This document shows, piece after piece, positions 24,007 to 35,488 of a DNA stretch of 64,000 nucleotides. Numbering within the stretch: the first letter of the stretch is position 1; every line of letters begins with the position of its first letter. The notes beneath the pieces were generated by a model. That model saw only the letters and a list, made by a program, of their open reading frames with translations. It had not been told where the DNA came from and searched no databases. Source of the stretch: Meandrina meandrites (Eukaryota > Cnidaria > Anthozoa > Scleractinia > Meandrinidae). Both the position numbers and the translations under genes were made by a program. The DNA lies in NCBI GenBank assembly GCA_963693305.1, contig OY855915.1, positions 13,363,840-13,427,839 of the forward strand. Reading direction: 5' to 3'.

Positions 24007-24215
24007 GGCAGCGTTGCCTGGTGGCTAGGGCATTGGACTTGTAAACCTGGGCCCTCGGTTCAAATCCTCCTCCCTACCACTGAATAGATTTGTCTTTGGT
24101 CGCCCAAATTCAACTCCTCCATGCTTTGTAAATAGCCAACTGGTCAGCCTCCTACCAGTTGGGATTTTTAACAAGTTTCTGCTTCATTTACAATATTTGT
24201 TTATATATTTACAGT
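24007..24215 (+). mobile_element. tRNA-derived SINE
   Basis: The head has an A-box-like 'tggtggctagggcattgg' and a B-box 'ggttcaaatcc' (24057-24067), as in tRNA-promoted elements. The body contains 'ctttgtaaatagccaactgg' and 'ctaccagttgggattttta', words I associate with a SINE abundant in stony corals (from memory). It is degenerate and could not fold as a functional tRNA. Confidence 0.7.
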
Positions 24216-24896
24216 GTCTTCAAATGCACAACAGTGCTAAGTAGTTTCTGTTTTGTTATTTTTGTGGTTACGTCAGTAACCGTACTATGCTACAGGGTAA
24301 GTCTGTAAGTTTTTTCATGGGAATAACTGCTGACTGTCACGTTGTCAGAACTCTTCTTTGGTGGAAAAAGAAGAATTGCTGAGCCCAAAACATATGGAAG
24401 ATTTTTTTCCAAAAGGACTTAATACTCATTTAGTAAGAACTTTGTTTTTATTTTTTTTAGTCTTACAAGTACCACACAGTACACAGAATTTTTTTCTTTT
24501 TACCACGTTGTCAGAACGTATGTGACATTGCAGGCTCGTTTTCCCACGCGCTATACTCACGCATGGTTGACCAAACAAAGAAAATGGCGTCTGTTGTAGG
24601 CTCTTTCGAGGCAATGTTTTTTCTCCGTTAACCATTGCAAGACACCTTTTGAAGTCTAGAATTGAAGGAAATGAATCTGGAGAATACTCAACGGCAGAAA
24701 CAAGTGGACATTGATGTCTTAAAAATCTTCGTTTCCGGTTCGTTTGTCAAGGAGGATTTTCTCAAGACACACGGCATGAAATTTAACCCAAACTATGAAT
24801 TTCAAATGGAGTTTTCAGGACTTGGACGTGCAGCTAAATACAGGGAATGTACTAGACATCTTGAAAGAAAAAGAAAAAAAAGTAAATGTTCAACAA
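24216..24896. other. No gene; one weak start-exon candidate
   Basis: Contains a short frame from 24585 in a good start context (aaaatggcgtct) that closes after 16 codons at a TAA, and a 105-codon open frame at 24662-24979 that reads through the next SINE and is therefore unlikely to be real. No splice donor supports either. Confidence 0.4.
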
Positions 24897-24975
24897 ATAA
24901 TGCACCGTGGGGCAGTCGAACCCGGATTCATCGTGTCAGGAACGAAAATACTAACCATGAGACTACCTACTACAG
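24897..24975 (-). mobile_element. tRNA-like SINE head, minus strand
   Basis: On the minus strand: 'gtagtctcatggttagtatt' (A-box region) and 'ccgggttcgact' (B-box). The body plan resembles tRNA-Asp/Glu-type genes, but the anticodon loop lacks U33 and the arms mispair. I call it a tRNA-derived repeat and not a tRNA. Confidence 0.5.
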
Positions 24976-26116
24976 TTAACGATTTCGGGTCAATTTCAAC
25001 TTTTAAAATATGCAAGGTGCTTGCTTTTATTGGTGTAACTGCTGACCGCCACGTAGTCCAAACGTAACCGCATGTCCTCACAGAGGGCTATTTTTTTATA
25101 TCCAAGTTCAAAATCCACCAAGTGCAACCTTACCAAGTCTTAGCATGTATGGATTAGGTTTAAGCCACACACAAAATGGTGTCATGTTAACAAAGCTGTC
25201 CCTCACACAAGCCTCAGACCTTTGTGTTACTCACGTCGCTGCTATTTTAAAGGTGTTACATAATCAGTTTTCACTTGTTTCACCTAATAATTGCAAAGCT
25301 CGTTACATCAATATTGCTTATGTAAAGCTTAAATTTATTCAAAGACACCTCTAGAATGTTTCTTGGGCAGAACACGTTTAAATAGGTTTGCATAGTATTT
25401 GGATTTGCACGTGTCATTGAATAAAACTATTTCAAAACTGGAGTAGTTAACAAAAGGTCTTACTTCACTACACCATACCACTGAACCCAAAAAATTGGTT
25501 AAACATTAACCACATGGTTTTAAGCTTTCAAGTCTCTTGTTGTTGTTTTCCAGTACATTTTTCTAAAAATGGAATACTAGTTTTCAGAAGCAAGAGTAAA
25601 CACTAATCATAATTCTTTTGGGAGGTGATCATGAAAATAATTTTTTTAATTTTCAACCTCATTCCTTTGGTCTCTTTATTCTTTTATTGTCTGGAATAAT
25701 CATTTCAGCAGGAAATAATCATTGCAAAAGAATTGAGTCACACAATATTAAAAAAAAATCTGCCTTGTAAACTGCAAACAAACAATTGGTAAAGTTTACA
25801 GTTGGGCCCTTAAAGTTGTTAGTTAACTACAAACCAGCCTTGTCTTCTCTTACAAATTCTCTTCTGTTTGTCCTGGAGTTGTCCAACATTTTTTCTAATG
25901 AAACAGGTTATGGCCTAGTTAAAAATACAGATTAAATAATTATCATGATTAATCATAAGTTAACCTCATCTTAAACGCTCTGACATGTTTTATACTGACA
26001 AGCTTAAAATTTACGAAAATGTTTCACTTTACTATATATCCAAGATTACTTGGATCGATCACTCATCATAAAAGCAGGTGCAGGCGCTAAAAAGCGTTAA
26101 TAACAACGTTAACACA
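24976..26116. other. No gene recognised
   Basis: AT-rich, short open frames only, no repeats or splice-bounded frames that I could support. Confidence 0.5.
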
Positions 26117-26429
26117 CGACAAAAGAGAAAACATTTTACATGTTCTATAGTTCAGCATCGAGGTTCCATAATTTGTCCGTTTCATTCACGAATATTCGAG
26201 AGAGTTTGTAGTCCTCGCAAACTGGTGAAAAAACCGAAAGATTTTGCATATGCCATTCAAATATCTGTACTTCACTTGAATTTTGACAAAAGAGAAAACA
26301 TTTTACAATTTCTATAATTCTGCAGCGAGGTTCCATAATTTGTCCGTTCCATTCATGACCTTCGAGAGAAAAACTGAAAGATTTTGCATATGCCATTCAA
26401 ATATCTGTACTTCACTTGAATTTTGTCAG
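26117..26429. repeat. 167-bp tandem duplication
   Basis: Unit 1 (26117-26283) and unit 2 (26284-26429) are about 90% identical: gacaaaagagaaaacatttt, cgaggttccataatttgtcc, aaagattttgcatatgccat, tcaaatatctgtacttcact. Unit 2 lacks about 20 bp around the 'gtttgtagtcctcgc' of unit 1. Confidence 0.9.
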
Positions 26430-26609
26430 TTTTCTGATGAATTTCAGATAAAAACAGAAAGAAACAGAGCTCGGAAGTACTTACCAACTGAAAGCCTTTT
26501 ACCAACTGTAAGCAAAAATTCCGCCATGGCACGTCCACATTAGCCGGGAAACAAACTTCGTTCCCAGGGTCTACTCCGCTTTCACGACGATGGCCAGGTT
26601 GCTGAGCAA

Positions 26610-26697
26610 TATTTACAATGGCCGACGAAGGCAAGATGGCAAGATGGAACTTATTTCTTTGGTGAGTATCTAATCTGCTTTTAAATGGTGGCGAGAG
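26610..26697 (+). repeat. 88-bp direct repeat, copy 1
   Basis: Identical to 27109-27196 except for one base (c/g at 26658/27156), 499 bp apart. Flanks on both sides differ. It contains an ATG, a short open frame and a consensus splice donor. Confidence 0.95.
26618..26661 (+). CDS. Candidate first coding exon, copy 1 (MADEGKMARWNLFL...)
   Basis: ATG at 26618 opens 14 codons (MADEGKMARWNLFL) plus two bases and meets a strong donor (TTTG|GTGAGTAT) at 26662. Without splicing the frame would stop at once (TGA). The short length, start context and donor fit the first coding exon of a spliced gene. I see no matching acceptor exon downstream in the window, so the gene is not identified. It may be a decayed or a mobile promoter fragment. 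Confidence 0.4.
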
Positions 26698-27108
26698 GAA
26701 TGAATGAGGAACTTTCTTGACGACTACAAAAATGGAAGAAGATTTGATTTCACCATGATTCCATCGGTCGGCTTGTTTACTTGAAACACTGTTGAAAAAA
26801 GTCGGAATAATATCTTCGTATTAGAAGAATAATTCTTGGCTAAATAAGTGTATTTTCCAAATTATATGCATCAACAGAATCTTAAGCAACTGTTTCGAAC
26901 CATTTACCGGTAAACAAAGCCGCCTACTTTGCAAATTGAAAGGGAAAATACTCACGTTTTCTTCGCAACGCCAAAACCTCAAACTTCACGTTCTCGACAC
27001 GACGTGTGCCATCAGGACAGCGGCTTGAGCATGCGTAACACGTCTCCTCTGTGAAAACTTACTTCCGGTCGCGTCTTAGAACCGTCGCGTCTCGGATCTT
27101 AAGCTCCC

Positions 27109-27196
27109 TATTTACAATGGCCGACGAAGGCAAGATGGCAAGATGGAACTTATTTGTTTGGTGAGTATCTAATCTGCTTTTAAATGGTGGCGAGAG
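27109..27196 (+). repeat. 88-bp direct repeat, copy 2
   Basis: Second copy of 26610-26697. Upstream sequence is unrelated to that of copy 1. Confidence 0.95.
27117..27160 (+). CDS. Candidate first coding exon, copy 2
   Basis: Same frame as 26618-26661 with one substitution (Leu to Val at codon 14) and the same donor at 27161. If both are used they would be alternative first exons giving nearly the same N-terminus from two promoters. Confidence 0.4.
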
Positions 27197-27625
27197 AGGA
27201 GCGATTTTAGAATACTGGGCCACTTATTAACACATGTCTGAGCGCTTTTTAAAACGAAACATAAACAGACAAAAGGAACTACTCAATGAGATGCAAATAA
27301 GTTCCCCGGTATTCGTGTAGGTAATCACATGATTTCAAGTGCAATTTGGGATAAATAAGCACAAGTAAAGTTATCAAAGGCTAACAACATTACACGAGCC
27401 CGTAGGGCGAGTGCAATTTGTAGGCAATTTTTACAGAAAAATCATGTGATAACTTATTAATAATATTCATGACAAAACAATATTCAGTCAAAACAAGGTC
27501 AAGCAACGTACAGGTTTCTCATGTTTTAAAAGTTTTTAAGCCGAAAATTTCGGCTAAATAGTTCAACGAATTGTATGAAAAAAGGATTCTGGGTTTTACC
27601 TCTTCCAGAGATTTTTTCTGCTTCT
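27197..27625. other. No gene recognised
   Basis: AT-rich. Nothing supported apart from its role as left flank of the TIR element. Confidence 0.5.
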
Positions 27626-27630
27626 GATAA

Positions 27631-27751
27631 CAGGGCCCGCGTAGAGGGAGGGGCTGGGGGGGCTTTAGCCCCCCCACTTTTTTACAGTAAAAAGAAAAAT
27701 AATAAGAACTTAAGTAAATAAGCAAATAAAGAAAGAAATAAAGGAAAAAAA

Positions 27752-27815
<64 letters not shown>

Positions 27816-28576
27816 GAACAAAGAATTACTAAAAGTTTTTCATTTGAATGCCTTTTTAAAAGCTGCTGATAAATTTTGTTTTAGAGTTCCATATTGGTTA
27901 ATCATGTATCGAGTGCTTCTGGTAAATGATCATTCAGTTTCCACTGACCGAAGAATAAACATTTTGCCCAAATTGCAGATCGTAGCAATAACAGAAAGAG
28001 AAATACCGTTCACAACGTTAAGCTGAAGTATAGCAAAAATCGTCAGACTCCTGTTTTGTAAAGGCTAATGGCAGTAGTACTGATTTGGAGTAAATTATAT
28101 TGCTTCAAGCATGATTTGATAGTAAATCTATAGGTCTGGTTCTAAATGTTTAGCATGCTTGTACTGTAAAAGTATTACAATAATATAGCAAGGCTGATAA
28201 GTACTATGTGAAAAAGTAACTTTGCAAGACACCAACACGACCAGAACGATAAAGTAGGGCTACAATCGCGGACAGCCATTCCGTCCTTTTTGGGACTCAT
28301 CTGTGTGGTGTAGCAAATCTAAATAATGCCAGCTCGAAGGCCAGCGCAAATAAATTGCAATAATGTCTTGTAGATCCTGGTACGTTAGCACCATTGTTGT
28401 TTGTGGACAGTTGCTGTTTCAAGTTGTAAAAACATTGCACTGTAACACAGTTTGTTCATTTTAAATCCACCTTCCGATATCTGAGAGTAACTAAAACCCT
28501 AAACCCCCCCCCCCCAAAAAAAAAAATCTGGCTCACGCTTGAGCCCCCCATTCAAAATCTTGCTGCACGGGCCCTG
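27631..28576. mobile_element. 946-bp TIR element with 5-bp target duplication
   Basis: Starts CAGGGCCCGCGTAGAGGGA and ends with the complement of CAGGGCCCGTGCAGCAAGA, so the ends match at about 15 of 19 positions. It is flanked on both sides by GATAA (27626-27630 and 28577-28581). Both ends continue into G-runs (left ggggctgggggggct, right in complement). No transposase: it is non-autonomous. TIRs starting CAGGG suggest the hAT superfamily, where most members make 8-bp duplications but some make 5-6 bp. The superfamily is therefore an inference. Confidence 0.85.
27753..27815. repeat. (ATT)n microsatellite
   Basis: 63 bp of pure att units inside the 27631-28576 element. The poly-Asn open frame on the minus strand (27519-27821) results from it. 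Confidence 0.95.
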
Positions 28577-28581
28577 GATAA

Positions 28582-29375
28582 GCTTTCTTGCCGAGCTTTG
28601 CTTGGACGCTTTCGACGGCCAGCCAAGTGCAGCTGTTTTGCTTTCCCGTCAACACTTTGGACGAAACAATTCTTGTCCTGTATAATAGAAAACCTACAGG
28701 TTTTGTGCTCTTAGTACAATTGTCTTTCAAATGATGAGGCTATCTCATTGTGGCTATAACCTTCGCCAATGTGTTTGTTTTTGAACTCAACGTAAATAAA
28801 TTCTCTCAAGCAAAGTGTGAAGCTCAGACAACTCGTAGTTTTGATTTCGTTGGCATTTCCCTTCTTCAGAAAACACTTATTCCAAAAAGAGAACCCAACA
28901 CCAGTGCTTTTCAGTGCTATGGTAATTAGAGCTGTCTTCATGTCCTCTACTGTGCTCAAAACACCAGCCATTTTTTTTCCTCCCCACTCAAAGCAGATCC
29001 AACATTTGCGCCATTCAGATCGGGTGGAAGCGTTTGATTGGCTCTCTGTGGGTGCCTTTGTTTATCAACCAATCAGAATGCTCTGTTTTGTTACCTCTTT
29101 TTGCACTGAATTACCTTATTTCTGCACTAAATTTCCTCATTTTTGCATCAAATTTACTAAAAACTGCATTTCTCTAAGCCAATCAGATTCTAAATTTTTT
29201 TTCATGTTTATTATCATACAGTTAAGCATGCTCAGGGATATGCACGAACTGAAACGACTGAGGATGACAACAAATGAAATGATCCTGAATGTAACATTCT
29301 CGGTGTTGTACATTTAAACTTTATGCTAATTATGTTTATATTGTTTTCGTCGGGTTTCAAGATCAGTAAAGTAAC
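28582..29375. other. No gene recognised
   Basis: Unique-looking sequence. CCAAT-type words occur in both directions around 29035-29190 (gattggct, ccaatcag twice), as in other AT-rich repeats, but no gene follows. An open frame of 166 codons at 28817-29317 has no recognised domain and overlaps open frames in other phases. Confidence 0.4.
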
Positions 29376-29480
29376 TTTACTTTTAATTTAGTCCGAGAGT
29401 ACAGGTGGAGTATGAGTAGATGAGCGAACGGTTTCCATAGTTTAAATCTGTTACAGTCATAGAAGAAAGTAAACAATGTT
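29376..29480 (+). repeat. ~100-bp repeat flanking a MITE, copy 1
   Basis: Resembles 29740-29845 (tttagtccgagagtac / tttagtccaagagtat, catagtttaaat / tatagttaaatt, gttacag). The two copies lie either side of the MITE at 29491-29653. Confidence 0.55.
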
Positions 29481-29490
29481 CTAATGTGTT

Positions 29491-29653
29491 GTTCCAGAAA
29501 ATATCCATACCCCTCTCACAGAAGGTTTTTTGGTTTGAATCCCCCCACCCCTCTGGAAATACTTTGCTTTAAAAAGTTTGGCTTTCAAGACCCCCCACCC
29601 CCTTGGAATTTCCATTGACCTTCTGTGGGGTGGGTATGAATATTTTCTGGAAC
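29491..29653. mobile_element. 163-bp MITE with 36-bp TIRs
   Basis: The first 36 bp (gttccagaaaatatccatac ... cagaaggt) and last 36 bp are inverted copies with a few mismatches. The middle holds two ccccccaccc-type tracts. No open frame. A target duplication is not clear from the flanks (tgtt on the left, tgca on the right). Confidence 0.85.
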
Positions 29654-29739
29654 TGCACAATGCTGTTAAATGTCTGCTCAATTCCTTGTATAAAGTTAAC
29701 TTACAAACATATTCAAGTGATTTAAAGAACAGCACTCTA

Positions 29740-29845
29740 GAAAATTAATTTTAGTCCAAGAGTATGATAAATGACCATAAGGTTCTATAGTTAAATTTTA
29801 CAGTTACAGTACAACTACTCATTTCTTGTTCACAAAATAGCACAA
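29740..29845 (+). repeat. ~100-bp repeat flanking a MITE, copy 2
   Basis: Diverged second copy of 29376-29480, just before the LINE fragment. Confidence 0.5.
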
Positions 29846-29879
29846 TATCCTAATATAAATAAACTGCAGAACGATATTA

Positions 29880-30385
29880 ACTTCTCTATCGATCAGCTGA
29901 GACAAATTTTCAGTTTGCCACACTCTGTTGTACTTGAATCCTATGTGAAAGGATTTCAATTCAAGGTGCTCAACTCTATTTTATACACTAATTCAAAATT
30001 ACACAAAATAGGCTTCAAAACGGATGACCTATGTTCATTTTGCAGGGCAGAACTGGAAAAGTTGTACCATCTTTTTTATCAATGCTCCTATGTTAAACGG
30101 TTCTGGAGTGGGTTTCAAGCTTACTGGCACCAAATCTCAAATCAGCAGGTTCATCTTTCCTTCCAAGATGTTTTATTTGGAATATTATCCAAACCATGCC
30201 CTTCACTCAACTTACTGAACTATTTTATAATAATTGGAAAACTATTCATATGGGACTGCAGAAGGTGCCAAATTCGACCCAAAATTCAAGGATTTCGAAC
30301 TAAAATTGCCATTAAATATGAAACGGAAAGCAAGATCAAAAAGAAAGATTATTTTAAGAAAAAGTGGGTACTAATCCCAATTTAA
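29880..30385 (+). mobile_element. Tx1/L1-like LINE, C-terminal fragment
   Basis: The open frame of 156 codons from 29915 has the region after the reverse transcriptase of L1/Tx1-type LINEs: 'KGFQFKVLNSILYTNSKLHK', then a zinc-knuckle (zf-RVT) pattern Cys40-Cys43-His52-Cys57 in 'LCSFCRAELEKLYHLFYQC', then 'KRFW'. The frame closes at 30385 after a basic tail (KSKIKKK-like), the usual ORF2 end. Everything 5' of this is missing, as expected for 5'-truncated retrotransposition. Confidence 0.8.
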
Positions 30386-30804
30386 TCTATGTTGTATTTC
30401 CATTTTTCTGTTAATAACGTAAGGATGGTATTATTATTTGAATAGTATGACATCTGCAATTTCTTTTTTCTTTAGTACAGTTATAATTATTGTGAGCAAT
30501 GTTATCGCATTTGTAACTTTCAATTGAATTGTCAATAAGTAAGTAAGCTCAGTACTGTTAGTTATTTAGTGTGTTTAGTTATCATTATCATAAGCTAGTT
30601 ATGTTGTATTGTAATTTATTATATGGCAACAATAGTATGTGCGCTCTGATTGGCTGATGAGCGGGCAAGATTTTCTTGTAATGACCGGGCATTATAAAAA
30701 TTTTTCTTGCCTTAGCTTTTTATATCTTTTTAAGGGTCAAACACTTGTAAACACAGGTCAGTTTGTTTTGTGAAAACCTGCGCACTACGTGATCAAAACA
30801 TGCA
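30386..30804. other. Probable LINE 3' trailer and unclassified spacer
   Basis: AT-rich. The first part is likely the 3' untranslated part of the preceding LINE. 30640-30700 (gcgctctgattggctgatga, gcgggcaagat) is a word seen in other invertebrate repeats. No gene. Confidence 0.45.
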
Positions 30805-31263
30805 ATGCGACTTCTCTATAGTGAGAAGTGTAGTAATGTTAAATCGAACTTTCTTCAGTTCTATCAGATGACATCAGCAATTCCAAAATGTCTTTTTGTT
30901 TCAGGCAAAAATATTAACGTAGATAAGGGGATTCTCGACATCAGTAAGCCAGTTGCTCTAGGTCCAAATACTGAAATAGATTTACATGTATGTAAAATGA
31001 AATGCAAAGACTACTACAGACTATTTATTGAACGAAAGTACACGTGTCCTACAGTTTTTCGGAAGTGGTCTTACTACTTCGACAGAGACATTACAAAAGA
31101 ATACGAAAACTGTTTAAAACATACTAAGGCTATCTGCCAAGATATAAAAGTGCTACAAACGACATTCAAATTATTACATCATATTATTGTCACTAAAAGA
31201 TATTCAATATCCTCACCAAATAATGCAGCTTCCACATGCACACTTTTTGACACGTGTTTTTGA
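30805..31263 (+). mobile_element. Second Tx1/L1-like LINE fragment
   Basis: 152 codons. 'CKDYYRLFIERKYTCPTVF' followed by 'KWSYYF' and, near the end, 'VLQTTFKLLHHIIVT' match the segment just before the zinc-knuckle of Tx1/L1-like ORF2. It overlaps in family position with 29915-30385 but lies downstream of it, so it is a separate copy in the same orientation. It ends before the zinc-knuckle. Alternatively the two could be one element rearranged. Confidence 0.6.
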
Positions 31264-34200
31264 TGCATGTTAATACATACCCGCTAAGTAAGACTTACGT
31301 CTCTGTGGACAAAATATGGACCATAAACAGGTAATAGAAACAAACCTCGCAGTGTCCCCGGAGACAGTCGATAGCACTCTGTATTTATTATTCACCACTG
31401 AATTTTCCTTCAGCTGAATGACATGAGTTTATTCATTCAAGAAAGTTTTAGCCTGCATGACGGTTTCCGATTTCGAATTTGCATTGAGAAATATCCTTTC
31501 ATTCAAGTTAAATTTTTGTGTACAAGTTTATTTTTGTGTTTTGTGTGACTCTCAAGTATGAAAAAGAGAATAGTGAATACAATCTTAGCTTTTGGCCACA
31601 TTTTAGAATAACTTTGTGCTCATACCTATCCGGGTTTCAAGCCGCACACGTCCTGATTATATATAATTGCGTGCAAATCCAAAAAAACCTGGATTTCAGT
31701 TTAGGTATATAACAAAACCCGTTGTTCCATACCAAGCTGAGCGGACTGATGATCTTTATTAGTCATCCAGTGTTTGAAATCCTCCTATGTATATCGCACA
31801 ATGCTTCCAGTCTTACTCAGTACATTAATAATTATTAAACTTTTAAACTGGATTCCACTGTAGTAAAGAATATAACTACCATGTTTAAAAAAACTTAGAT
31901 CCTTTTAGAATTACTTGAATTATTCAGACTGACTCTCCTCGATTGCAAAGCCGTCAAACAAATTATTACGCCACAAAATTCAAAGCTTGATCCATTCCTT
32001 CCATTCCAGTGCACAGTCATTTTGGAAACGTTTTCTTGAAGCCTTCAGAAATCTTAGTAGTCTTGTCACAGTTCGCACTTTAAGGCCCAGAAATCAAAAT
32101 TTCTTTTTAAGTTAACTTGATAATAGGTTCTCTTAGCGTTTGATTGCTTTAAAATTGCCAAAGAAAGAATGTCGAAACTTTGGTTCATTCGACCTTTAAG
32201 TTCTTTGTATTAGTAATTTTAGACATTGTTATTGTTTGCAGTTTTGAATCTTGTGTAATGGAACATGGTGAATTGTCATAATTAGATTTTATTCACGGCT
32301 TTGGAGGGTAAACATTGACTGGGAAGGTTTTTGGAAGCCTCAAAACCAGCAATGCTATGTCCAAGTTTTCTCCACTGATATAGAATTCAGGGCTTGATTC
32401 ACTAGAAATGTAAACTTGGTGTACTTTATTGTGTTCTGGCAAAGGCAAATTTTAAAACTTCCTTTTCAAAAAAAGATACCATGTTTCCAAGTTTATTATC
32501 AAATTTTTACTCTCCTAGAAGCCAATAACCTTGTAATTTTTGAATTCGTCAATTTCATTCTTGCCAGAACGCAAAAGAGGTTACGATTTATCACTAGGTT
32601 CTATAGTTGTTTAATTAGGTGCACTATTCTAGCTAAATCCTTGGACAGAAAGTCGCATTTACTGCAGTTTAACTTCAAGAGCTTGTAACATCAGTCTTAA
32701 TGGTGATTAACCAGTAAAACTACAATCATTGTATAATTCCATCATTACCTAAAATCTTTGATGAATTTTAGGGGAATCATTGTTCAAAACTCAGAGAGAT
32801 TACAGCTTTCCAAGATAAAACCCCTTCAAGAAATTTTGCTAATGAATTTATTAATGAGCAAGGGTCCTGTGAGACCTTAAGCTGCAAGAAAAAATATATG
32901 CTTTTCGGAGTGACCTTCTCCTTTTGCTTTAAGGTTACTGTAGACCTAATCATGGCCCAAATTTTGCACGAAAAAGGTTCTTCGCTCATTCAAAAACCTA
33001 AACATTGATTTATGGTTTGGTGAAAAAATTAATTTAAAATTGTTAAATAAAGATTGCAAGATATCGAGGAAAAACTGCTTTTGAGAAGAGTTAATAAATA
33101 CATGTAGCAAAAGGTGTTGTAATCCTAATTGTGATGTTACCACTACAGAGAAGCCTTTATTAGAACATTAACTGTTTGTTTTCTTTGACTGTAGTTATAT
33201 TTCATTTGATTGCATGATTTTCCAATACCAACACCAATACAGAAAGCAATATTTTTTATAAATTCAGTTCATCGCCATGTCATGGGAGCATATTTTAGGT
33301 CTCTTCCTGAGCACACCCCTGTAGTTTGATAGGAGTTCTCCCTTCTGTAAAGAGTCTTGGAGTTTTTACGAAGTTTCTTGGGGACTTGGAGTCATTTTCA
33401 ACCCAGAGTCAAGATCAGACGTAGGTCATGATTGTTGAGATTCTACTCATTTTCCTTTTCATTTTGCATTGTTGAATTTGTAATTTAATTTGTTTCCCTT
33501 GCTTAGACAACTGTGCATTTCTTTTTAGTTTTCACCGCAGATGTTGTAATAGTCGGCTCAGCTTGATCCCAATAAGACCAATAAATGTGTTGAAATTGCT
33601 GTCCATATTTTGCCTCACTGTAATCAGCAGTTTTCTTGCTTGCTAAAGTACAACTTTGTGAAATTTCCTTAAGTTCTTATGATGACTGATTAGTTTGAAA
33701 TCATGCCTTTCTGGCAAGACAATTGATCAACTGTGCACACACAGAATTTAAATTTTGGTCAGCATTGAATCCAAAGAGTGCAGAAACTGAGTTCAGCCAC
33801 CTTAAAACTACCATATACAATCATGGTTTTCTCTTGGTTTCTCACCTCCGAACGATGTAGCATGTCCATGTTAAATGCAGATACGTAAAACCCTATATCA
33901 AGTTTAAGCTTAAAGAGCTGGCTTTTTAACTGTTGAAATGAAGTGATTGTGCAGAAAAACATAGCAGACTCCAAAGACACTTCCGCTTATGTCATTGGAA
34001 TGTCAGTCACCAACAACTGTGCTTTCTGAGAACCACTCTCTCACACTTAACAAACAAGGATTTGCTTTTATATCACATAACTGTATTTATTCACTTAAGA
34101 TCATAGGAATGATGACAAGTGCTTGGCATAATATTAAAAAATTTGCTGTGTACTGAATGAATGCTTGAAGATTGAGATGAGTTTTGCAAGTGATGAATGA

Positions 34201-34715
34201 AAGATCTGTCAGGTCAGTATTGTTTATAATGTAAAAACAGATCAATAAGTATTCCTGAGAAGGATGACTTGAGTAAATTAAAAAGTGTGACTTTTATGGC
34301 ATGCTGTTGTCCATAAATGACTTTTTGGATTTTGTCCATGTACTGTGTGACTTTTCACTTTTGTTTTGAGAATGCAAGCACTGTAATGAGTAACTTTTGA
34401 AAACAAATTGTCATAAGTACAAAATGTGGTCAAAAAAATTTCCTATTATTCTGGGTGTGTCTTATAACAGAGTATGTAGTTGACATTTTCATTATGCTTA
34501 CTTGTCACCTTTTACTGAGTGAATAAATACAGTATGTTAAAAAAGGAAAATTGATTAACGGTCTACATTAATACCCATCTTGAAATCTCCCAGAATTGCG
34601 ATGACTACAGACAAAAGAACGGTCACACAATATTTTCCTGTTCGACCTCCGCTTGAGAAAAAGTCAAGAGGTAAGTAGTGGTTTAACCATTTCTTTTTGG
34701 AATGTTGAATGGCTA
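31264..34715. other. No gene recognised
   Basis: 3.4 kb of AT-rich sequence with no domain-bearing frame, no splice-bounded exon and no clear repeat. Longest frames are about 90 codons and occur in several phases without support. Confidence 0.5.
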
Positions 34716-35115
34716 ACTTCATGGTCAGTGAAGAGTGAAATCGTTTCAACACCCAGTCAAGTTTATTATCGTAGTGTCAAGATTTTAAAATATGATTAAG
34801 CAATGTTTAACACATGCAAATATTGTACTATCTTGTTCAAGGTGATTTCATGTATCAGTATAAAGTCGAAACATTTCAAAATATTTTGTATAGACAGAAT
34901 GTTCTTAACATTTTTTGTTCACAAAAGGCAACAAACGATTGTTATTCATGTTCAGTGAAGGGTGAAATATTTTCAAAGACCCGATTAATTCTAAGCTTAT
35001 TATCGTAGCACAGGTGATTTGTAAGTTGTTTAACACATGTAAAAATCGAACTCTCTTGTTCAAGGCGAATTTATAGCAAAGGTCCGAATCATTTCAAATT
35101 ATTTTACATAAATAA
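34716..35115 (+). repeat. ~230-bp tandem duplication, diverged
   Basis: Unit 1 from about 34718 and unit 2 from about 34947 share in order ttcatggtcagtgaagagtg, ttattatcgtag, tttaacacatg, cttgttcaaggtga and atttcaaattattt-like text. Confidence 0.75.
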
Positions 35116-35488
35116 ACCTTTTCAATTTTAATAAAATTCGAAGAAAGGATTGAACAATCTGGAGGCAAAGCTCCACGACTACAAGAAAATAAATAGGGAC
35201 TGCTGGTAGTCTAACTTTTATACTGTTAAGATTCACTCCCAAAATTTATTCTGCAGTAGCCGGCGTCCATTTCATGTGTTTTTTGACTTAATGCAATGCA
35301 AAATTTTATTAGCGAAAATTTTTCTTTTACGATTACTACTTATGTAGACTATATTGGAAAACCTGTTTAACTAAAATAAGACAACAGTAAAAAACTACTG
35401 TTAACATCTGTGTGTTTAATTTTACAAGTGCTAAGTTAGCATTTGTTTAAATAAACCTGCATATTTTCACTCTATCTGCACAGAAACT

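Larger units (their letters stand above)
26430..27196 (+). promoter_or_regulatory. Promoter-like segment with duplicated start exon
   Basis: Less AT-rich than its surroundings, with CG-containing motifs (cttccggtcgcgtc at 27062-27075, an ETS-like site) and repeated 'caagatggc' (YY1-like) just after each candidate start. Animal promoters often carry such motifs near the transcription start. No TATA box is evident. The strand is taken from the two candidate exons it holds. Confidence 0.35.

Noticed and set aside
28496..28510. Telomere-like ccctaaaccc
   Set aside because: A single imperfect copy next to a C-run inside a TIR element; no array.
28817..29317. 166-codon open frame
   Set aside because: No domain, no splice signals, overlapping frames in other phases, and AT-rich text that includes CCAAT-type repeat words.
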